A stretch of DNA of 64,000 nucleotides from Eudromia elegans (GCA_003342815.1 PTEX01000003.1:818338-882337), one strand, 5' to 3'; positions 50,101 through 64,000 are shown, counted from the first letter of the stretch. Program-made: numbers and translations. Notes: a model not told the origin generated them from the sequence alone.

Positions 50101-53100
50101 AGCCTATACACCGACAGCTTTAATATAACTAACTAAAAAAAAATACATTATTCAACATCAACAAAAACAGTTCACACAGTTAATAACAAAATTAAATATT
50201 TCTTCATTGCCAGTTTCTTGTCAACCAAAATATCCATGCTTTGATTCTGTGGCTCTTTTAATGATCACCCACACTTAAAGAAAGCAGTGAAAACAAAAGC
50301 TGATTATTAGGAAATATAAATAGACTAAAATCATCTATTGTCGATTACTCTAATCATCTTCACATAAGCAGACACCAAATTTGAATAAAAGTTGTCAGAA
50401 TCTCACAATGAAAATTGTACGAAATTACATATTCTTGACCGAAGCAAACACACAAGATTTCCAGACACATCTTTACCTAATTTGTCTAAGTTTTTCAAAC
50501 CACCTCACTCTTCTATCAGTAAATCAAGTCAGCTAATGGACTATCCTCTTTGGTTCTAAAATGTAAATGTAGATTTTCAACGTTTCCTAACTGCCCCTCC
50601 CTCTCGTCCATCTAAGGAAAACATCTAAAAATACACAGACATAATGACAAAAATAAATACATTTTTTTTAAAAAAAAGTTTATTTGGATTGTTTTTCCTC
50701 ACATTGTTTTTTTGTACTTTTTTTTAACCACTTATTAATTTAGTGAATGTATTACCTTCAACAGTCTGCATGTAGATTAATCAGGTTTTTTTAGTACTTA
50801 AATATACCTTCCATTACTTACACCTATGATGTTACTAAGCAGCTATGGCAGACGTGCTTTATCTGCTCATATATTACTGCTTCTTATTGCAGCTGTAATG
50901 GGATCAAGGTTCCATCCCTGTTCAGCTGAAAAATGTATTTCAATAACTTGATTAAGTTGGACATTGACAACAAAACAATGCAACAGCAACACAGCAATAC
51001 AAATGCAAATAACTCCTACCACTGAAGACATTCTGTCACAGCTATCTGACAGTCAACAGCCTTGTTGTTATGTGATTAAATTCTTAAAGTAAAAAATAAA
51101 ATTTCAAACGCAGAAGATTTAAGAGTTAATTCCAGACAGTCTAAATGTTTGCTTTCTATTCTCATGTCAACAATTCTTTTCCTATTAGCAATTTGTAAAA
51201 GAATTTGATGTAATCTAAGGAATGGGGAATCTCCAGTACTTTAGATTAGCTAGATACACGATAAGCAGTTAAGAATTTCCAAATTCAGTAGATAAAAGGC
51301 TTAATTTCTGATCTCAAATAAGGTACTGAAGGCAAATTAAATCTCCATTACTTCATCCTAGACTTTGCATGAAGCTCTAAGAAAAAGTACTTCTGGTATA
51401 AAACTATACTTGTGATTTACACAACACAGTGGATTGAGGTTGAGAGGGGTTGGGTTTTATCACTTTTATTTATTCAGTAAGTACTAACTCTATTTTATAT
51501 GTACTTATTCATACAACAATTAAGATGTTTTTTCCAATAAAGTAACTAGGCAAGAGGCATTAGAAAACAGGACAGTTAAGTGACAGAAGCGAACGCAGCA
51601 GAAACCTGTACAGCTTAGTGGGCGCAGTAGTCCACTTAAAAAAAAAATCACTATATATAATTTGACACAAATAACAATATCTGCTGAGGAGAGGCTAAGG
51701 AGTGAGCCACACGTGCCTTCAGGGAGAAAATTATTTCTGATTGAGGCCACTGGTAACGCAGTATAGGAAAATCTAAATTGTAGCTCCCTAATTTCTACCA
51801 GATTTGCAGATAGTTAAGCACATATTTTTAGCAGTATCAAAATATTTCATGTTTAAAAAAGAAGTCTAACAGTCATACATTTAAATGTAAATATAGGCAT
51901 ATAGCTAGCTAACTGGCAATCTATATGAATGGAGTAAGAAAAGCTACCTTAACCACTTGAAGAGGTGACATTTAGTTAAAAAAAAAAAAAAGCCACTATA
52001 AGCATTTCAGTAATGTATAAAAATGGGAAAATGAAGCACCAAAAAAGGGCGTCTGTTCACTTAGCACAAAAAGCTTTTGCTGCAATAAACACTCCTCCAG
52101 AGACAAATTTGAGCATCAGACCCCATGAGCTTGTTAGTCCTGCTACAACAGTGCATGACTCCAGTTTTATGGTACCATAACCCTAATGAAATAATTGAAA
52201 TTCAATAACATTAAACTGGTGAAGTTCCGTAATCGTATCTTGTAGTCAAATTCATCAGACTTCTCCCTAAAGGAAACCACTTAAATGCATGCTCAAATTA
52301 AGCACATGCTTATGTGCTGTCTTTTCCAGTGCTTTGTGCTTAAAATGCTTGTATCTTACTGTGGGAAAGTTCTCTAAAATAATTATCTCATGTTAAGTGG
52401 TTAGCTTCCAACCTACCTACCAATATTCTCCTGGATCCCCAGAGCAGCAACATAAATCAGTGCTCTTAACAATTAAGAATGCTTCAGAAAGCCTCCAATC
52501 CTTGACAGTAAATGGCTGGGGAGAGGTTAATGAGTATAATTAGTAGTGGTAGCATTAAATAATAACAACTCTGGTAAACCAGAGAGGCCTGAAATTCACT
52601 GGATCAACACGATTGCATGTTCTGTGTGATCTGTCTGTGCTTGCTAGGAACACATGCTGCCACACACGCGCTGCCTTTAGCTTACAGGCGAACATCGGTA
52701 GGGGAAGTTGTATGATCACAAAGAAAGCAAAGCTTTGGAAAAATCAATCCATTCGTCTCTTGTTTCAACAAAAACATTTTCTTCTAAACACAAACAACAT
52801 AAGAAGACCAGCAGGCAAATACTTTATTTGCATTCAGACTGAATATACCTAGGTACATTTTTTCTAAAAAAATTAAATCAGGAACATTGAGACTATAAAG
52901 AAAGTTTCTATTTATTTCATTTTAAATAGGGAACAAAGGATGGCAGTTGTCTGCTCTCTTCTTTCTTCTTAGCTAATTCAGTATTTCAGTTAACCCAAAG
53001 ATATGTTTGTTTCCACTGTATCTAAAATCTACCTACACACAAGTGTAATGATCTGAACAAACCCAACAGCAGCAGAGACAAGAGAGGAAATTTCATCCTG

Positions 53101-54546
53101 GACACTACCAGGGAAGTGCCAGAAAGCTCCCTCTTGGGGAATCTCACGTTTTGTAAATGTTTTTAAAGTGCACAGATACAAACATTTCAATGGACTCTAT
53201 ATTCTTAATCAGGGCAAAGATACGGGCTAATAAAACACATGAGAGAAAAACAGACTGCTCTAATTATTAACAGCAGTGGCAACCCGTACAGAATTGATAT
53301 TTCTGTTCAGTTAACCTGAAATGTTCAGTTTCTATGTAACCAAGAGGCTTCCCAGATATTACCTGGTCACTAAAACTTTCAATACTCCTCTGAGAAGGAG
53401 AACCTCAAATTGCAGGTATCTAGACGATTCATAAAAGCAGAAGTAGAAAACATGTTTCCAGATAACATAACAAACGGTAATAAAAGAAAAATGTTAATAA
53501 CATTTCCTACAGAACTAGTGCCCCTCCACCATCTCCTGCAGCAGTCGCCTGATCCCATGATACTAGCTAATGATCTCTCTTTGCTTTTGAATAATATTGT
53601 AGAGAGAACTAAGGACTGAAAACAGTTGTGTTATCCAATTGCACCAGAATGGAAAGGAAGGGCCAAGATGAGTGGCTAAATACAGTCCTGCTTGGCATGA
53701 CATGGCAATGCCCAACTGCTGCATGAATTCCTCACGACCATGGATGGGCTGCCAGCAGTAAGTGACTGGAGCGCTAACTCACATATCAGTTTAACAAACC
53801 TTAAACACACTTTGCAAGGTCAATTCCTGTCAAATAAACCACTCCCTCTTTTAAAGAAATCATTCCTTCCTCAGGATAATATTTTCTATTTAGCTTACTA
53901 AGTTATTTTTGTAAATCCTGTTGCATTTTTTTCAGTGAGTCGAGAGATCCGGTGCTACCACACATTAAAATTCTCTAGTTTATAATAGCTGAACTTAAAA
54001 AGTTTGGTGCAGATTGAAAGATTGTGCTAGTTTGTAAGATATTCCTTACATTTTAATTGGGGAATCCTACTGCAATGAACCATTTATCACTTTCCAAGTC
54101 CTGGAAACTTTATGACCATGATTTAAAGACCAACTTAATAGAAAAAGGAATGGAAAAGAGCTGCTCTTTGGACACTATAAATCCACATCAACCTGACGTA
54201 ATTGAACTTTACAGCACGAATAAGCTCTATTTCTATATCCAAAAAGGAGTTATTTTTAAATGCACAAGTTCTTCCTTCAGCCACTCATTTTTAACATAAG
54301 TTGCATCAGGGGATCTAGTAGGAAGGAAATATTTTTATTAATTTTCTCCTTATCTGCAAGAAGAATGCTGATTTTTTTTTTTTTCATTTGCGTTCCTTGC
54401 CTGCAGGTAGCAGACCAAGAAAATCATATAGCAGAAATTTTTCCTTTTGATTAATTTCTTTCCATGTGTTATGTTATTTCTTATATATAATTGATTTCAG
54501 GTTTTGCTCGTAGCTGTACATCTTTTTTATATCTGTACCTACTGCC

Positions 54547-54573
54547 TTCCTTCAATCAAGAAAGTTGAAGGAA
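54547..54573. repeat. Small inverted repeat, 9-bp arms
   Basis: TTCCTTCAA and TTGAAGGAA surround a 9-nt loop. A minor hairpin in AT-rich intron DNA. Confidence 0.7.
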
Positions 54574-54946
54574 ATTACCTGAATTTTGTAAAGTTTATTA
54601 AAAAAAGAGCTCTGTGAATATTTAAATTGAGTTTTGAAATGCTAATACAAGAAAGATATTAGAGAATTTTAATAGTAGGTTCAATTTGACCCACAGACTA
54701 TTGTAGAAAGGGTCAAATTTTATTCAAATTATTTCTTTACAGCAAAAATATGAACCCTTTGATTTTATAAAAGTAGATTAATATTCTTCACTGCTAGGTC
54801 TTTTGGCACTTCGATGCATGACAGCATTAACTGTAATTCCATATAAACTTTTCAAAGACCTTTAAATGTTTCAGTAATTTGGAGTTTCCCTTACATTTAT
54901 GCTCCTGTTTTCTTTTCTCTTAGCATTATCCAAGAGACCACAACAA

Positions 54947-55005
54947 AACTGCAAGTGCCATATATCTATAACTATATATATACACACACATACATATTTA
55001 TATAG
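54947..55005. repeat. AT/AC-rich microsatellite-like tract
   Basis: TATATCTATAACTATATATATACACACACATACATATTTATA-type alternating purine/pyrimidine sequence, imperfect. Confidence 0.75.
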
Positions 55006-55774
55006 CTATTTCCTTCTAGTCCAGACTATATTTAACCAGTAAAATTGACGCAAAGAATAAGTGACCATTTAATACCTACTTAGAAAGTGTGGTATTAAAG
55101 TCAAAGTTCCTTGGAGAACAATGACATGCAAGAAAAACTTTTAAGTTTAAAAACTTTCTAAGACTTTTGTAGCACCACTTCAAACCTCAGTTTTCAAGCA
55201 GTGACTCAGGCAGAGTGAAAAATGTACACTTTGCTATATACCCCTTGTTGGGCTCAAACAAATCAGAAAGGACACACAGATGAGCCCAAGAATTTTTCCA
55301 TTTCACCTCAACATGAGCAGAGAGAGAATAAGTAAAGATGTCAAATGACGTGTGAAACTGTTATTACACAATATGTAGAGACAGAGGTAATCATAAATGA
55401 TTATGCCAATTGAAGAAGTGTCCTGTTCAGTCAAAAATTAAAACTGTTTTGAAATATGAATATTTTAAAGACTTAAAAAATCCTTTCCCCCTCAAACCTA
55501 CTGTCAGTTAAACTGTTTTCCTGCAACGACCTTCCTGTATGTCTCTCTAAAATGCCTTAAAGAATAAGCTTTTTGGAGATACACTGTGGACAGCAACTGT
55601 ATAGTAATTTTAATGGTTTAAATTTCATCCTGGAAAACTACTCTCAGAAATTAAGGTCTGGGGAATTTGTAAAGCTGACTCCCATGGCACGATGATGCCA
55701 AGAAGGCTGCAAAATCGTAGCTGTGAAGGGTAGGAATACTGCAGGAACTCACCTAGTCCCATGTAATTGTACTT

Positions 55775-55797
55775 AAAAAAAAAAAAAAAAAAAAAAA
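55775..55797. repeat. A23 homopolymer
   Basis: Twenty-three A after GTACTT. It generates the poly-Phe of a minus-strand open frame at 55625-55810, which is not a gene. Confidence 0.95.
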
Positions 55798-57989
55798 CAC
55801 CAAAGTACACTTTACTACTCTAAGTAATAAAACAGAAGGCTATATCAATCTTCCAGAATTAGTGACAGTGTTTCATCTTTAGACAAAAATTAACTAGAAA
55901 TTTCATCTTGGGAAGGCTTTTTTTTTGTAGTACTAATTATGATGTATTCACATCATTTTTTTAAAAAAATAGCATCTCTTCTTGCTCTAGGGTAAAACAG
56001 GTAATTGAAATATAGAAAGTGATTTAAACTAGGAAAGAATGGAGAACAGGTTTATCATCAGTACAGTACAGTCACTGATGCTGGTTCATCAGTCATTTTT
56101 CTTCCTGAATACACAAGTAAAATAAGCAATTAAGTCCAGACTTTAAGCATTCACAATAGCTAGACGAGCAGGAAAAGCACAAAATCTTTAAGCAAGTTAG
56201 GGGCCTCAGTCCTATGGCTCTTCAATTGGCCTTTAGCAGACTACAGGCCTTGTTATGCCCTCGAGTAGCCAGATCTTTACTCTCAACAATTCCTCACCTA
56301 CGTTATATGCACAGCCTGCTTTGGTTCTTCTGCTGTCTCACCAGTTACTCCTGCCAGGTTTAACGTAAAAAACTGAGAAACAAGTAAACAATACTTCACT
56401 GAAATTAAATGTGCACTGTAAATTTTCTTCAGCTGTTAAGGTACACCTTATAAATTTGTGTTATTTTATACTGCATGTGTTAAAAGAGAACCTGTGGAAA
56501 TGGAATGAGTACATTCTGTACTGTATTTGTATTGTGTTTTCACTAAAGTAGCTCATGTATGTACATCTCCCCAGTTAAAAAAAACTAAACATGCAGCAGT
56601 TATCAACAAAAAATTAAAAAGTTATTAGAAAGTTCTTCCCTTCTGCCTAGGATATTTAATGTAACATTGTGATTCTTTTAAAAAATAAATATACTACTAA
56701 TTATACTAGAAAGTAAGAAATGAAGATTTCTCGCAGAGAAACTAAAACAAACCATAGTGAAACTTCTCCTGAGGGGAAGAAATTAAATAGGTCAATACAA
56801 CTCAAATTCTGTAAAACATTAATAGGTAGTAGCAAAGGAAAAACTTACATAAGCCACTCATTTAACACACGGCACTCACTACTGTAATTGTCCTAGCCCT
56901 GCTCCTTCTATTGCAATCTCATTTTACAATTTACTAAATTCTAGGCCTCTGAGGTTGAGGGCTTGAGGTTGAATTAGTGGATTTTCCCTAAAAGTGCTCA
57001 CTAAGAGAACATGGCACCACAGTCAGGCAAGACTGCATCTTCTTCTTGCTATGGGCCACAGAGAAAGAAATCAGGTGGAGCAAATTTTCAAAGAGATCAA
57101 ATATGAAGATGTGGATCAAGAAAAGGACTTAGTTTCTGTATCAGCTGTCCTATTTCTACCCACAACCACATAACAGCATCGGAGTGGAAGCTCCACAAGA
57201 GATACATTTGTGCATCCTTCTGGTTGCATGGGAAGAGTGAGAAAACAGGTATTACTGGATAAGTATCCTGCATCAAAGTCCTGCTAAAATCAGAGCAACA
57301 ACACAAATATAAACTGTGTGTCACTGTTCCTGAAGTAACTGCTAACAAAAATAACAGTATATTGATCATAAAGCTCTCAAAGATAAACCTGTAGTAGCTG
57401 TAGAAATAGTAGCTCATCCATAATTTTCTTAAATGCAACAGAGAGTTAATAGGGAAATATTCTCCTGAAGTTGTTTTCCTTGGATTATTGTATATTTTCA
57501 ATCTTTTAAACCCATCACTTCTTTCCATATGATTCACTTCCAGGAAACAATTTTTGAAACTACTGGTAATTTAACATGGTATACAGCTAACGTAGATGGA
57601 AATAGTATATAATTCATATGAACTGTTTCAGTTAGACAACTAAGTATATATGTATAAGAAAAGGTTTACATTTACAGGCTTAAAAAAATAGAAAATATCA
57701 ATACAGAAAAAAAACAGTTTTATTGTGTAAAAAGATGCCCTAAAATTTGAATATTTGATGTTTCATTCATCTGTGAGAACGTTCGGTGATATTTATACCA
57801 GTATAGGTATAGGAAAAAGAATGAACTATCAAATATTTTTATAGGTATTCTATGTTTGATAATTCACCTTCCTAATAGAGGCAAATCTCCCTCCTCTTGC
57901 ATTTTCCATCTCATAAAAAAAGCACATGAAAGTGAAAGGTGAAACCGTGCATATTTCCCCAAACTAGGAAAATACTCAGAATCAGCATC

Positions 57990-58520
57990 TGACCAGTAAC
58001 AGCTTTTACGAACGCTGCTCTGAACAATCTTATGACATTCCCTGGAGAATCAGACCCCTAGGAGTCTCAGCTAGCCCTATCCTCCGGACACGAGGTACTG
58101 TGATATAAATAAGTAACAGAGGCTCCTTGGTGTGCCCTAATCTGGCTTTTGAAAGATCTGAAACATGTAAGTAACATACTACCTGCTACCCAGGAAGCCT
58201 GTCTTTATAGGCTGTCTTCCTTGGCAAAGGCAAAGCAATTTCGAACACAGCATCGAGTACGCATCTTGCACGTGACTCTCACAGCACAATATTTTTCAGA
58301 ATGGGGAAGGATGCAAGTTTACTCCATACCTCTGGCTTCAGACACACAACTTCTGGGGCAATCGTAGCACAAGTGAGTGACAGATACCAATGTTTGCTAA
58401 TCACTGCTCTCGCTCACCTGCTAGAAGAAAAAAATGCGATGCAAGCAGAGGCACTTTGAAGCCACTAATGATGCTGCTGCAGTGTATTTAATGGCCGGCA
58501 TGTTAGCTACGATGAAAGAG
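57990..58520. promoter_or_regulatory. CpG-richer patch in intron 1, candidate element
   Basis: CpGs are clustered relative to surroundings (TTTTACGAACGCTGC, CCTCCGGACACGAGG, CATCGAGTACGCATC, TGCACGTGA, GGCCGGCATG). The CACGTG E-box at about 58269 is a recognisable site. No promoter architecture or exon can be drawn, so a regulatory role is only inferred. Confidence 0.2.
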
Positions 58521-58811
58521 GAACCTCACATCAAGTACATTAAGGGATCAGAGAAATACATACTCATTACTCACTGTAATTTTACATCCCTGGTTTCAAG
58601 ACACAATACTCACATTTTTTCTCATAAAGCAAAGCCACTTTGTGCTGCCATAGAAATTAAATGCTCCTTTTTTTTTCTTATATTTAATATTTTCTACTTT
58701 TGTATGTCACTGCAGATAATTACTGCTTTCCTTTTGTATATGGTTATATTTCCTCAGAACTATCTGATTTCTCATCTCTGAATACCACCATACAATTAAA
58801 TAAATAAATTT

Positions 58812-58850
58812 TTATATATATATATATGTATGTATGTATATATAGAGAGA
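58812..58850. repeat. (TA)n/(TATG)n compound microsatellite
   Basis: TATATATATATATATG followed by TATG units, TATATATA and GAGAGA. Simple repeat; the short coding frame across it is spurious. Confidence 0.9.
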
Positions 58851-60539
58851 AAAAAAAGTAGACAAAAGGAATCTGGACATTGTAGGTCCAGAAAATATCA
58901 GTGAAGTTCTCTTACTAATATTTTTCTTTATGTTATTATTGTTTCCTCCCACTCCCATCTTTTCTACTGAATGTAAAACAGAATACTGCTGAAAAATGAG
59001 CCCCAGAAAAGACAACCCAGCGTTAATCTCTAATAAAGCGATCAAAGCTACAGAGTTTTTGTGTACAATTCATGGTTAATTTGGATTCATCCTCCAAAAA
59101 AATAAGCATATCTGAAATGATCAACATCTCAGTGACATCATTAGATAATTAACACATAATAGATGATGTAACAGAAACAGGTGGAAAAAACAATATATTT
59201 AAAATAATTTGTATCCATAAAGTAACAGCAAAGGAAATTTCAGATTTCAGATGTTAGAAACAAGTTAAAGCTCAAAGTTCCTCATTATCTTTGTCTAGCA
59301 GATTCATGCCTGAATGAATGGCAATTTAGCTTAGTGGGAATATTATAATCTGGTCATGTAAATAAAAATAGAACTTAACAGCTATAGAATCATGTCATTA
59401 ATTATTTACATCCTTGGAACTTTAAATTTAGAACTAATGGGGATTCACTCAGTATTTTTAAATCTAAAATGGAGTTTACCAATATGCATAACAAAATTGC
59501 AAGGTTTCAAGTCAGAACTAAGTCTTTAGATCAGAGTGCAACAGAAATGCATAGTGCATATTTTTAATCAAAAATAAGTAACACCCCCAACCAGATAGTC
59601 TACTAAATAAAGAATATTAATGCACCGTTTCCTTTCTGTAGCTATTCAGATCCCAGTTTGTTGAGCAGACTGTCAGTTAGGCATAGTTACAATACTACCC
59701 ATCACTGTTGCTTACAAGGATGCAACTTAGTGATGAAATGTGATTTTTTTGTAAGACCTTCAAAGGTCAGCATCAATACTGCATGATAATCCAAAATATA
59801 ATGAATTACTTCTGAAGTGCTTCATCAACATGTATATTTTAAAAACATGACGAAAACTAATTAATCACCACATTTCAGGAAAATGTAACACAAACATAAC
59901 TTAGTTTGGATCTTATACACAACAGGATTTACTAAAAGATAATTATATTTATATGCCATTTATATTTGTATCTCTTTGTGTATGTAAATATACAAGCTCC
60001 CAAAATGCAAGTATGAAAAGTCAATTACACATTTTAAAATAAAGCAGAAGTGCCTGTTACAATGTATTTGCTTTCTTTAATAAACGTGATTTTTTTTTTA
60101 CTACTTTTTAATTTGATTCCTCAATGGTAGGATTTGCAAGGTTGCACAGAAAGCCCTGCATTTCCCCTAGAGTTGGAAAAACCTGCTGGTTTTCTGAGTT
60201 GATCACTAATTAATAATTTGAAAACACAAAGTCATTATGTCATTTCCAGACAATGAGCTTTTAAATGGTGCTTGTTATGTCCTAGCTTTTCCAGTCAGAT
60301 TTCTTTTTTTCCTCTGGAAACCAGATGGCTGGTAAGTGTTATTATGAGGCAATCCAAATCTCAAAGCAATGAGCCTCAAATCAAAACAAGAATTCATTCT
60401 GCTCTGTTCTTGTCATGATTGGTCTTTTGCCGAAGCATCTTGAGAAACAATACAGCCTCTCCACATGAGGCCACTGGACATTTTGGTAATGATGAGTCCC
60501 TAATTCACCACCTTTTTCTTTTTTCTCTCCCACAGCAGA

Positions 60540-60990
60540 TATGTTTTCCATCATGCGACCAACAAGGAAAGCCATTCAGTGGAAGAAGGCTCAGATGAGA
60601 TGGGTTTGAGCAATGTGCTCAAGGAAGTTCAAGGACTTACATGGGGAGGACTGACCACAGCCAGCAGACCAATTGACGCTACCCCAGATGAGTGGATCAG
60701 CTGCTGGCGTAAATGTTTCTCCTGGAGCCCACCAGAAAAGCCTGCCCATCTCCCGAGCTAACAACCCCAATGTTGGGGAGGAAGGGACCCACAGCTAAGC
60801 CCTACCTAAAGCACAGAAACAGAACAACTCCCAGAAGAATTTGGAAAAGACAACATGCTTGAGCTGGTCTTAACTCACACACTCCTTGGGGATGCCCAGC
60901 ATTGTAACGGGGAGCGTGTTACAGAGACCGATAACGGGAAGTACATTTGTATTGTGATTCAACTCTATAGTGCAATAGCTATACTTTCCC
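60540..60990. other. GC-richer segment of unknown origin in intron 1
   Basis: Base composition shifts to higher GC with several CpGs (TGACGCTACC, CTGGCGTAAA, GTAACGGGGAGCGTGTTACA, ACCGATAACGGGAAG) and a CCCCAATGTTGGGG palindrome near 60766-60779. It may be an old dispersed element or a conserved non-coding element. I cannot assign a family, and no terminal repeats were found. Confidence 0.25.
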
Positions 60991-63900
60991 AAGGGTAACT
61001 TACACTTCTACTGTGATTTCTATATACTGCTGCATCACTCTACTAAGTAAGAAACTCATGTAAAATAAGGTATCTTCAAATAAGTAAATTTGATATTAAA
61101 CATTATACTCTTCAGACATGAAATATCTAAAAGTGTGTTGTGTGTTGGACCCTGACACACCTGTACTTAGAGCTCTCCTAATAACTTTTTCTGCATGCCA
61201 AATATAAACAAAACAATTTTATTCCAGGCTCAGTCTTACTCATTAAGTTACTCACCCCTAAAAAGTTTACTGGCTCCACTTCTATTACCACAGGATTATC
61301 ACATTACCCTTGGTTTTATTTTAAAGAAATGCAGCAGAGCCATTTATCATTTTCTTCTCAGGCATCAAACATCTGCATCTCCATGGAAATGTCAGGTTCA
61401 CCCCACAATTAAACCTCTGTACTGGTCTTAAGCATCCTTTTTTCTCACAGAAATACTAGTTAGCTAGAGATTTCACCCAGAAAAGCCTTTAAAAATTTAA
61501 TACAACTGCATCACTTTGCAGTACTAATTGTTACAAAACTTGTAGACTATTTTACATTATCTGAAGCTACAACATCTACAGAAAGATAACTACAGGAAAC
61601 TAAACTCAGAATATTGACTTCAAAAGGCATTTCACTTCTAAATGTTTAGAAGTAGTTTAACTGAGCAAACACATCTATGAAGGCGAATATTTTGAAAAGG
61701 TATGATATGGGAACATGGGATCAACAAAAATATTCCTTTTTTAATATCATACTATGCATCTTGTTTATTTTGGGGTTTTTCTGTGTGTTATTCCATGACA
61801 TATTCTTTACCAGTAAAATTTGGGTATTGAATGTTATCTATTTGATTTTTACATGCTTACATGTGGCATTTAATAATCCTGCATCATTATACTTCCTATT
61901 TTTAATAACACATTACAAATAAAACACATCTACATACTGCCAGATTATGGCATCTTATGATATCAACTACAGCAATGCAAACTATAAACTACTGCTGCTG
62001 GAGTATCATTAAATAATATTGAAAGAAGATTAGAAGAATGAACTAACCCATGACATAAGTTGAAATCTTTTCCTCAGTAGACTTCTCAGATTTAATTCAC
62101 CTCAGTTAAAATATTTTTTTACAAAATATTTTTCAGTAAATAATTGCCTGTATTAACATTTTTTGCCATATCTGCTAACGATAGCATGAAATGTTAAACA
62201 TTTTCCTGTACTTTCAATCTCATGAAAAACCAAATATATAACAGACTATTTTGCAGTATTCTAGCACTTCTGATGCCAGCATCAGATGGAGCTAAAGGTG
62301 AAAAAGTACAATGTTCTCCAGTTCCTACAGAACTACATCATTAATGAATCTTCCACGGAGACTTTAATTACATACAAGCTATTTGTAGCACCGAGGTGAC
62401 AGTTCCAGCAGATCCCTGAACGCAATTAACACTGCCTGCATTTGGACCATGGAAGGTTTGATTCCACATTACACAGGTTCCTTCCTCCATACCTTTCTTC
62501 GTTTTTACATCATCAGGGCATCCCTTCTGTCTGCCAAAAATCTGCTCTAAGTGTGTGAACCCTCCACTGATATACTTCATCTTTTCTTCATACATACACA
62601 CACAAGCACAGATTTATAAAGGCAAAGCTCAATTTACGTACATGTGTGGCTTAAATTTACCACAATCTCAGTTTTGCTAGTTCTGCATAGTATATGGTTG
62701 GTAAAGTGCAAAGTCAAACTTAGTAACAAAGTTCTGGTTTTTTATAGTGTAACATATATAATACCATTTTAACTTTTTAGTTTAATATTTAGTAGTTTAA
62801 TGTTTTTAGGAAACAAGAGTTACTGTAACTTTCTATTTAATGTCACGTGTGTTATTCATAAAAGAGTAGCACTTTTAACAGAACACTGGACCACTGGGTT
62901 CACAACTGAATTCAGCACATGACAAAGCTATTTATATCCTGCCAGTATTGAACTGGGAGCACAAAATTGATTCTCTGATATTGTTTTGCATGCTTTGCCC
63001 ACATCAGTTTTAAACATCAAGGCTCTGCTTTTATATAACTTCCTTAAAACTATTATTTTATAATATAATTATTAGAAAAAAAAAGAGGTTTTGCCTAACA
63101 ATCAATAAAAAATTCCTTTTCACTTTCAATCAATTCCTGCTCATTACAACTCCTCTAAAAGTATCACCTTTTTTTTTAAAGATGTTTCTATCTTCGCACA
63201 CTAACAGCCTTTTGTCATGACCCTTTAAATTATCACTTCACTCAAAGTCAAATATCCTTGGAATGTAATCTTTCTCTTGAGCACTACGGTCTAAGAATTA
63301 CTCAAGTATCTCACTATTTGATCTTTGAGGGTTTCTCCATCACGCTGGTCCAACAGACTGAAGACAGCAAACGTTACTGCAGCTGTTGCACCACAGAGAC
63401 CTTTGGAAAAAGAAGGGGAACTCACGGTAGAACAACTATGCAGGACTAACCTAGGAGCTGACTTGATGCTTTCGTTTAAGATGCAGTAGACGACCAACTT
63501 GAGAATGACGCCCACTGTCATTTTAAACATCGTCAATTTAAAGATTAAGAGGTGAGTAGGAGCTTTAAAATGAAAGTATAAGAACTAATAATTATTATTA
63601 ATTAAAACTAATAATATTAACAACAGTGGTCAGCCATTGTTAATAACACAGAAGGAAACATTAAAAACAGCTTGCAGCACTGCTTGACACAGGCAGTAAA
63701 ACATTGTAATGTCACGCAGTAATAGAAAATCTTATGAAAATAATTAGATTTCCAAGATGGATATTTGTTACAGAAGTGGCATTGCAACTAAAAAATACGA
63801 GTGCACAGCTCTATAGCTGCAACGATACAAAGTGTCACCACGCATTATAGCACTTGGTTATTCCTGTAGGTGAAGATTAAAGGGGGCAGACACTGTGGTT

Positions 63901-64000
63901 TATCTCCCTAGTGTGTGGCAAAGGCCCAAAAAACATACAAAGTTAAGAAAGCTGTAGCATGGAAGGGTAGCTAAGCAGAAAGTCATTTTTACTGCTTAAT

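Larger units (their letters stand above)
47124..64000 (-). other. ZFPM2: ZFPM2 intron 1, 3' part
   Basis: Inferred intron upstream of exon 2 on the minus strand. I looked for the expected first exon (a short basic peptide of the MSRRKQSKPRQ type) in reverse complement and did not see it, so exon 1 and the main promoter should lie beyond 64000. The stretch is AT-rich, with simple repeats at 54947-55005, 55775-55797 and 58812-58850 and CpG-richer patches at 57990-58520 and 60540-60990. I recognise no CR1, no RNA gene and no other coding exon in it. Intervals such as 47200-54500 and 61200-64000 hold nothing I can name. Confidence 0.85.

Noticed and set aside
57097-57537. 146-codon minus-strand open frame
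   Set aside because: The listed start is GTG (an ATG follows three codons later). Cys/Leu/Phe/Tyr-rich with no family motif; compatible with a chance ORF in 64 kb.
1-64000. tRNA, rRNA, snoRNA, microRNA, CRISPR, operon-like or viral structures
   Set aside because: No cloverleaf with A/B boxes, no regularly spaced repeats, no ERV-type coding motifs and no paired LTRs were recognised by eye on either strand.

Overview
The window is AT-rich, intron-dominated vertebrate nuclear DNA. The organism is very probably a bird. Several CR1 LINE copies end in the short ATTCTRTGR-type tail typical of avian CR1, there are no SINE families of mammalian type, and interspersed repeats are sparse. The species cannot be fixed from the sequence. 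There are no prokaryotic features.

The only protein-coding gene I can support is ZFPM2 (FOG2, 'Friend of GATA 2'), on the minus strand. Two internal coding exons are present. The exon at 47123-46965 (159 nt) carries an acidic segment starting [13 protein letters not shown] and ending [11 protein letters not shown]. The exon at 33291-33190 (102 nt) reads [11 protein letters not shown] ... ETEDWDGP when translated in the phase set by the upstream exon. They match what I recall as coding exons 2 and 3 of vertebrate ZFPM2. Both have AG/GT borders and both are phase 1-1. The first exon, which encodes the NuRD-recruiting N-terminus, should lie beyond position 64000. The exons for the PR-like domain and zinc fingers should lie before position 1, on the same strand.

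Layout from left to right: 1-33189 is intron 3 (at least 33 kb). It holds an assembly gap (435-544), four CR1 regions (3416-4157 minus; 7190-7560 and 7612-7745 plus; 9330-10443 plus; 13880-14245 plus), a long TTATA pentanucleotide array (15671-15750), and a CpG-enriched stretch at about 15900-19210 that is the best candidate regulatory region. Then comes exon 3, intron 2 (13,673 bp), exon 2, and at least 16.9 kb of intron 1. Introns 1 and 2 contain only simple repeats, small inverted repeats and a few CpG-richer patches. The remaining open reading frames look like chance ORFs or CR1 remnants; several begin with GTG or TTG rather than ATG.

I did not find a previously undescribed genetic system. 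The most useful points are the ZFPM2 identification (exon 3 is invisible if its open frame is read in the wrong phase), a possible in-frame alternative acceptor at exon 2, the CpG-enriched intronic block, and a perfect 15-bp inverted repeat at 35810-35845.
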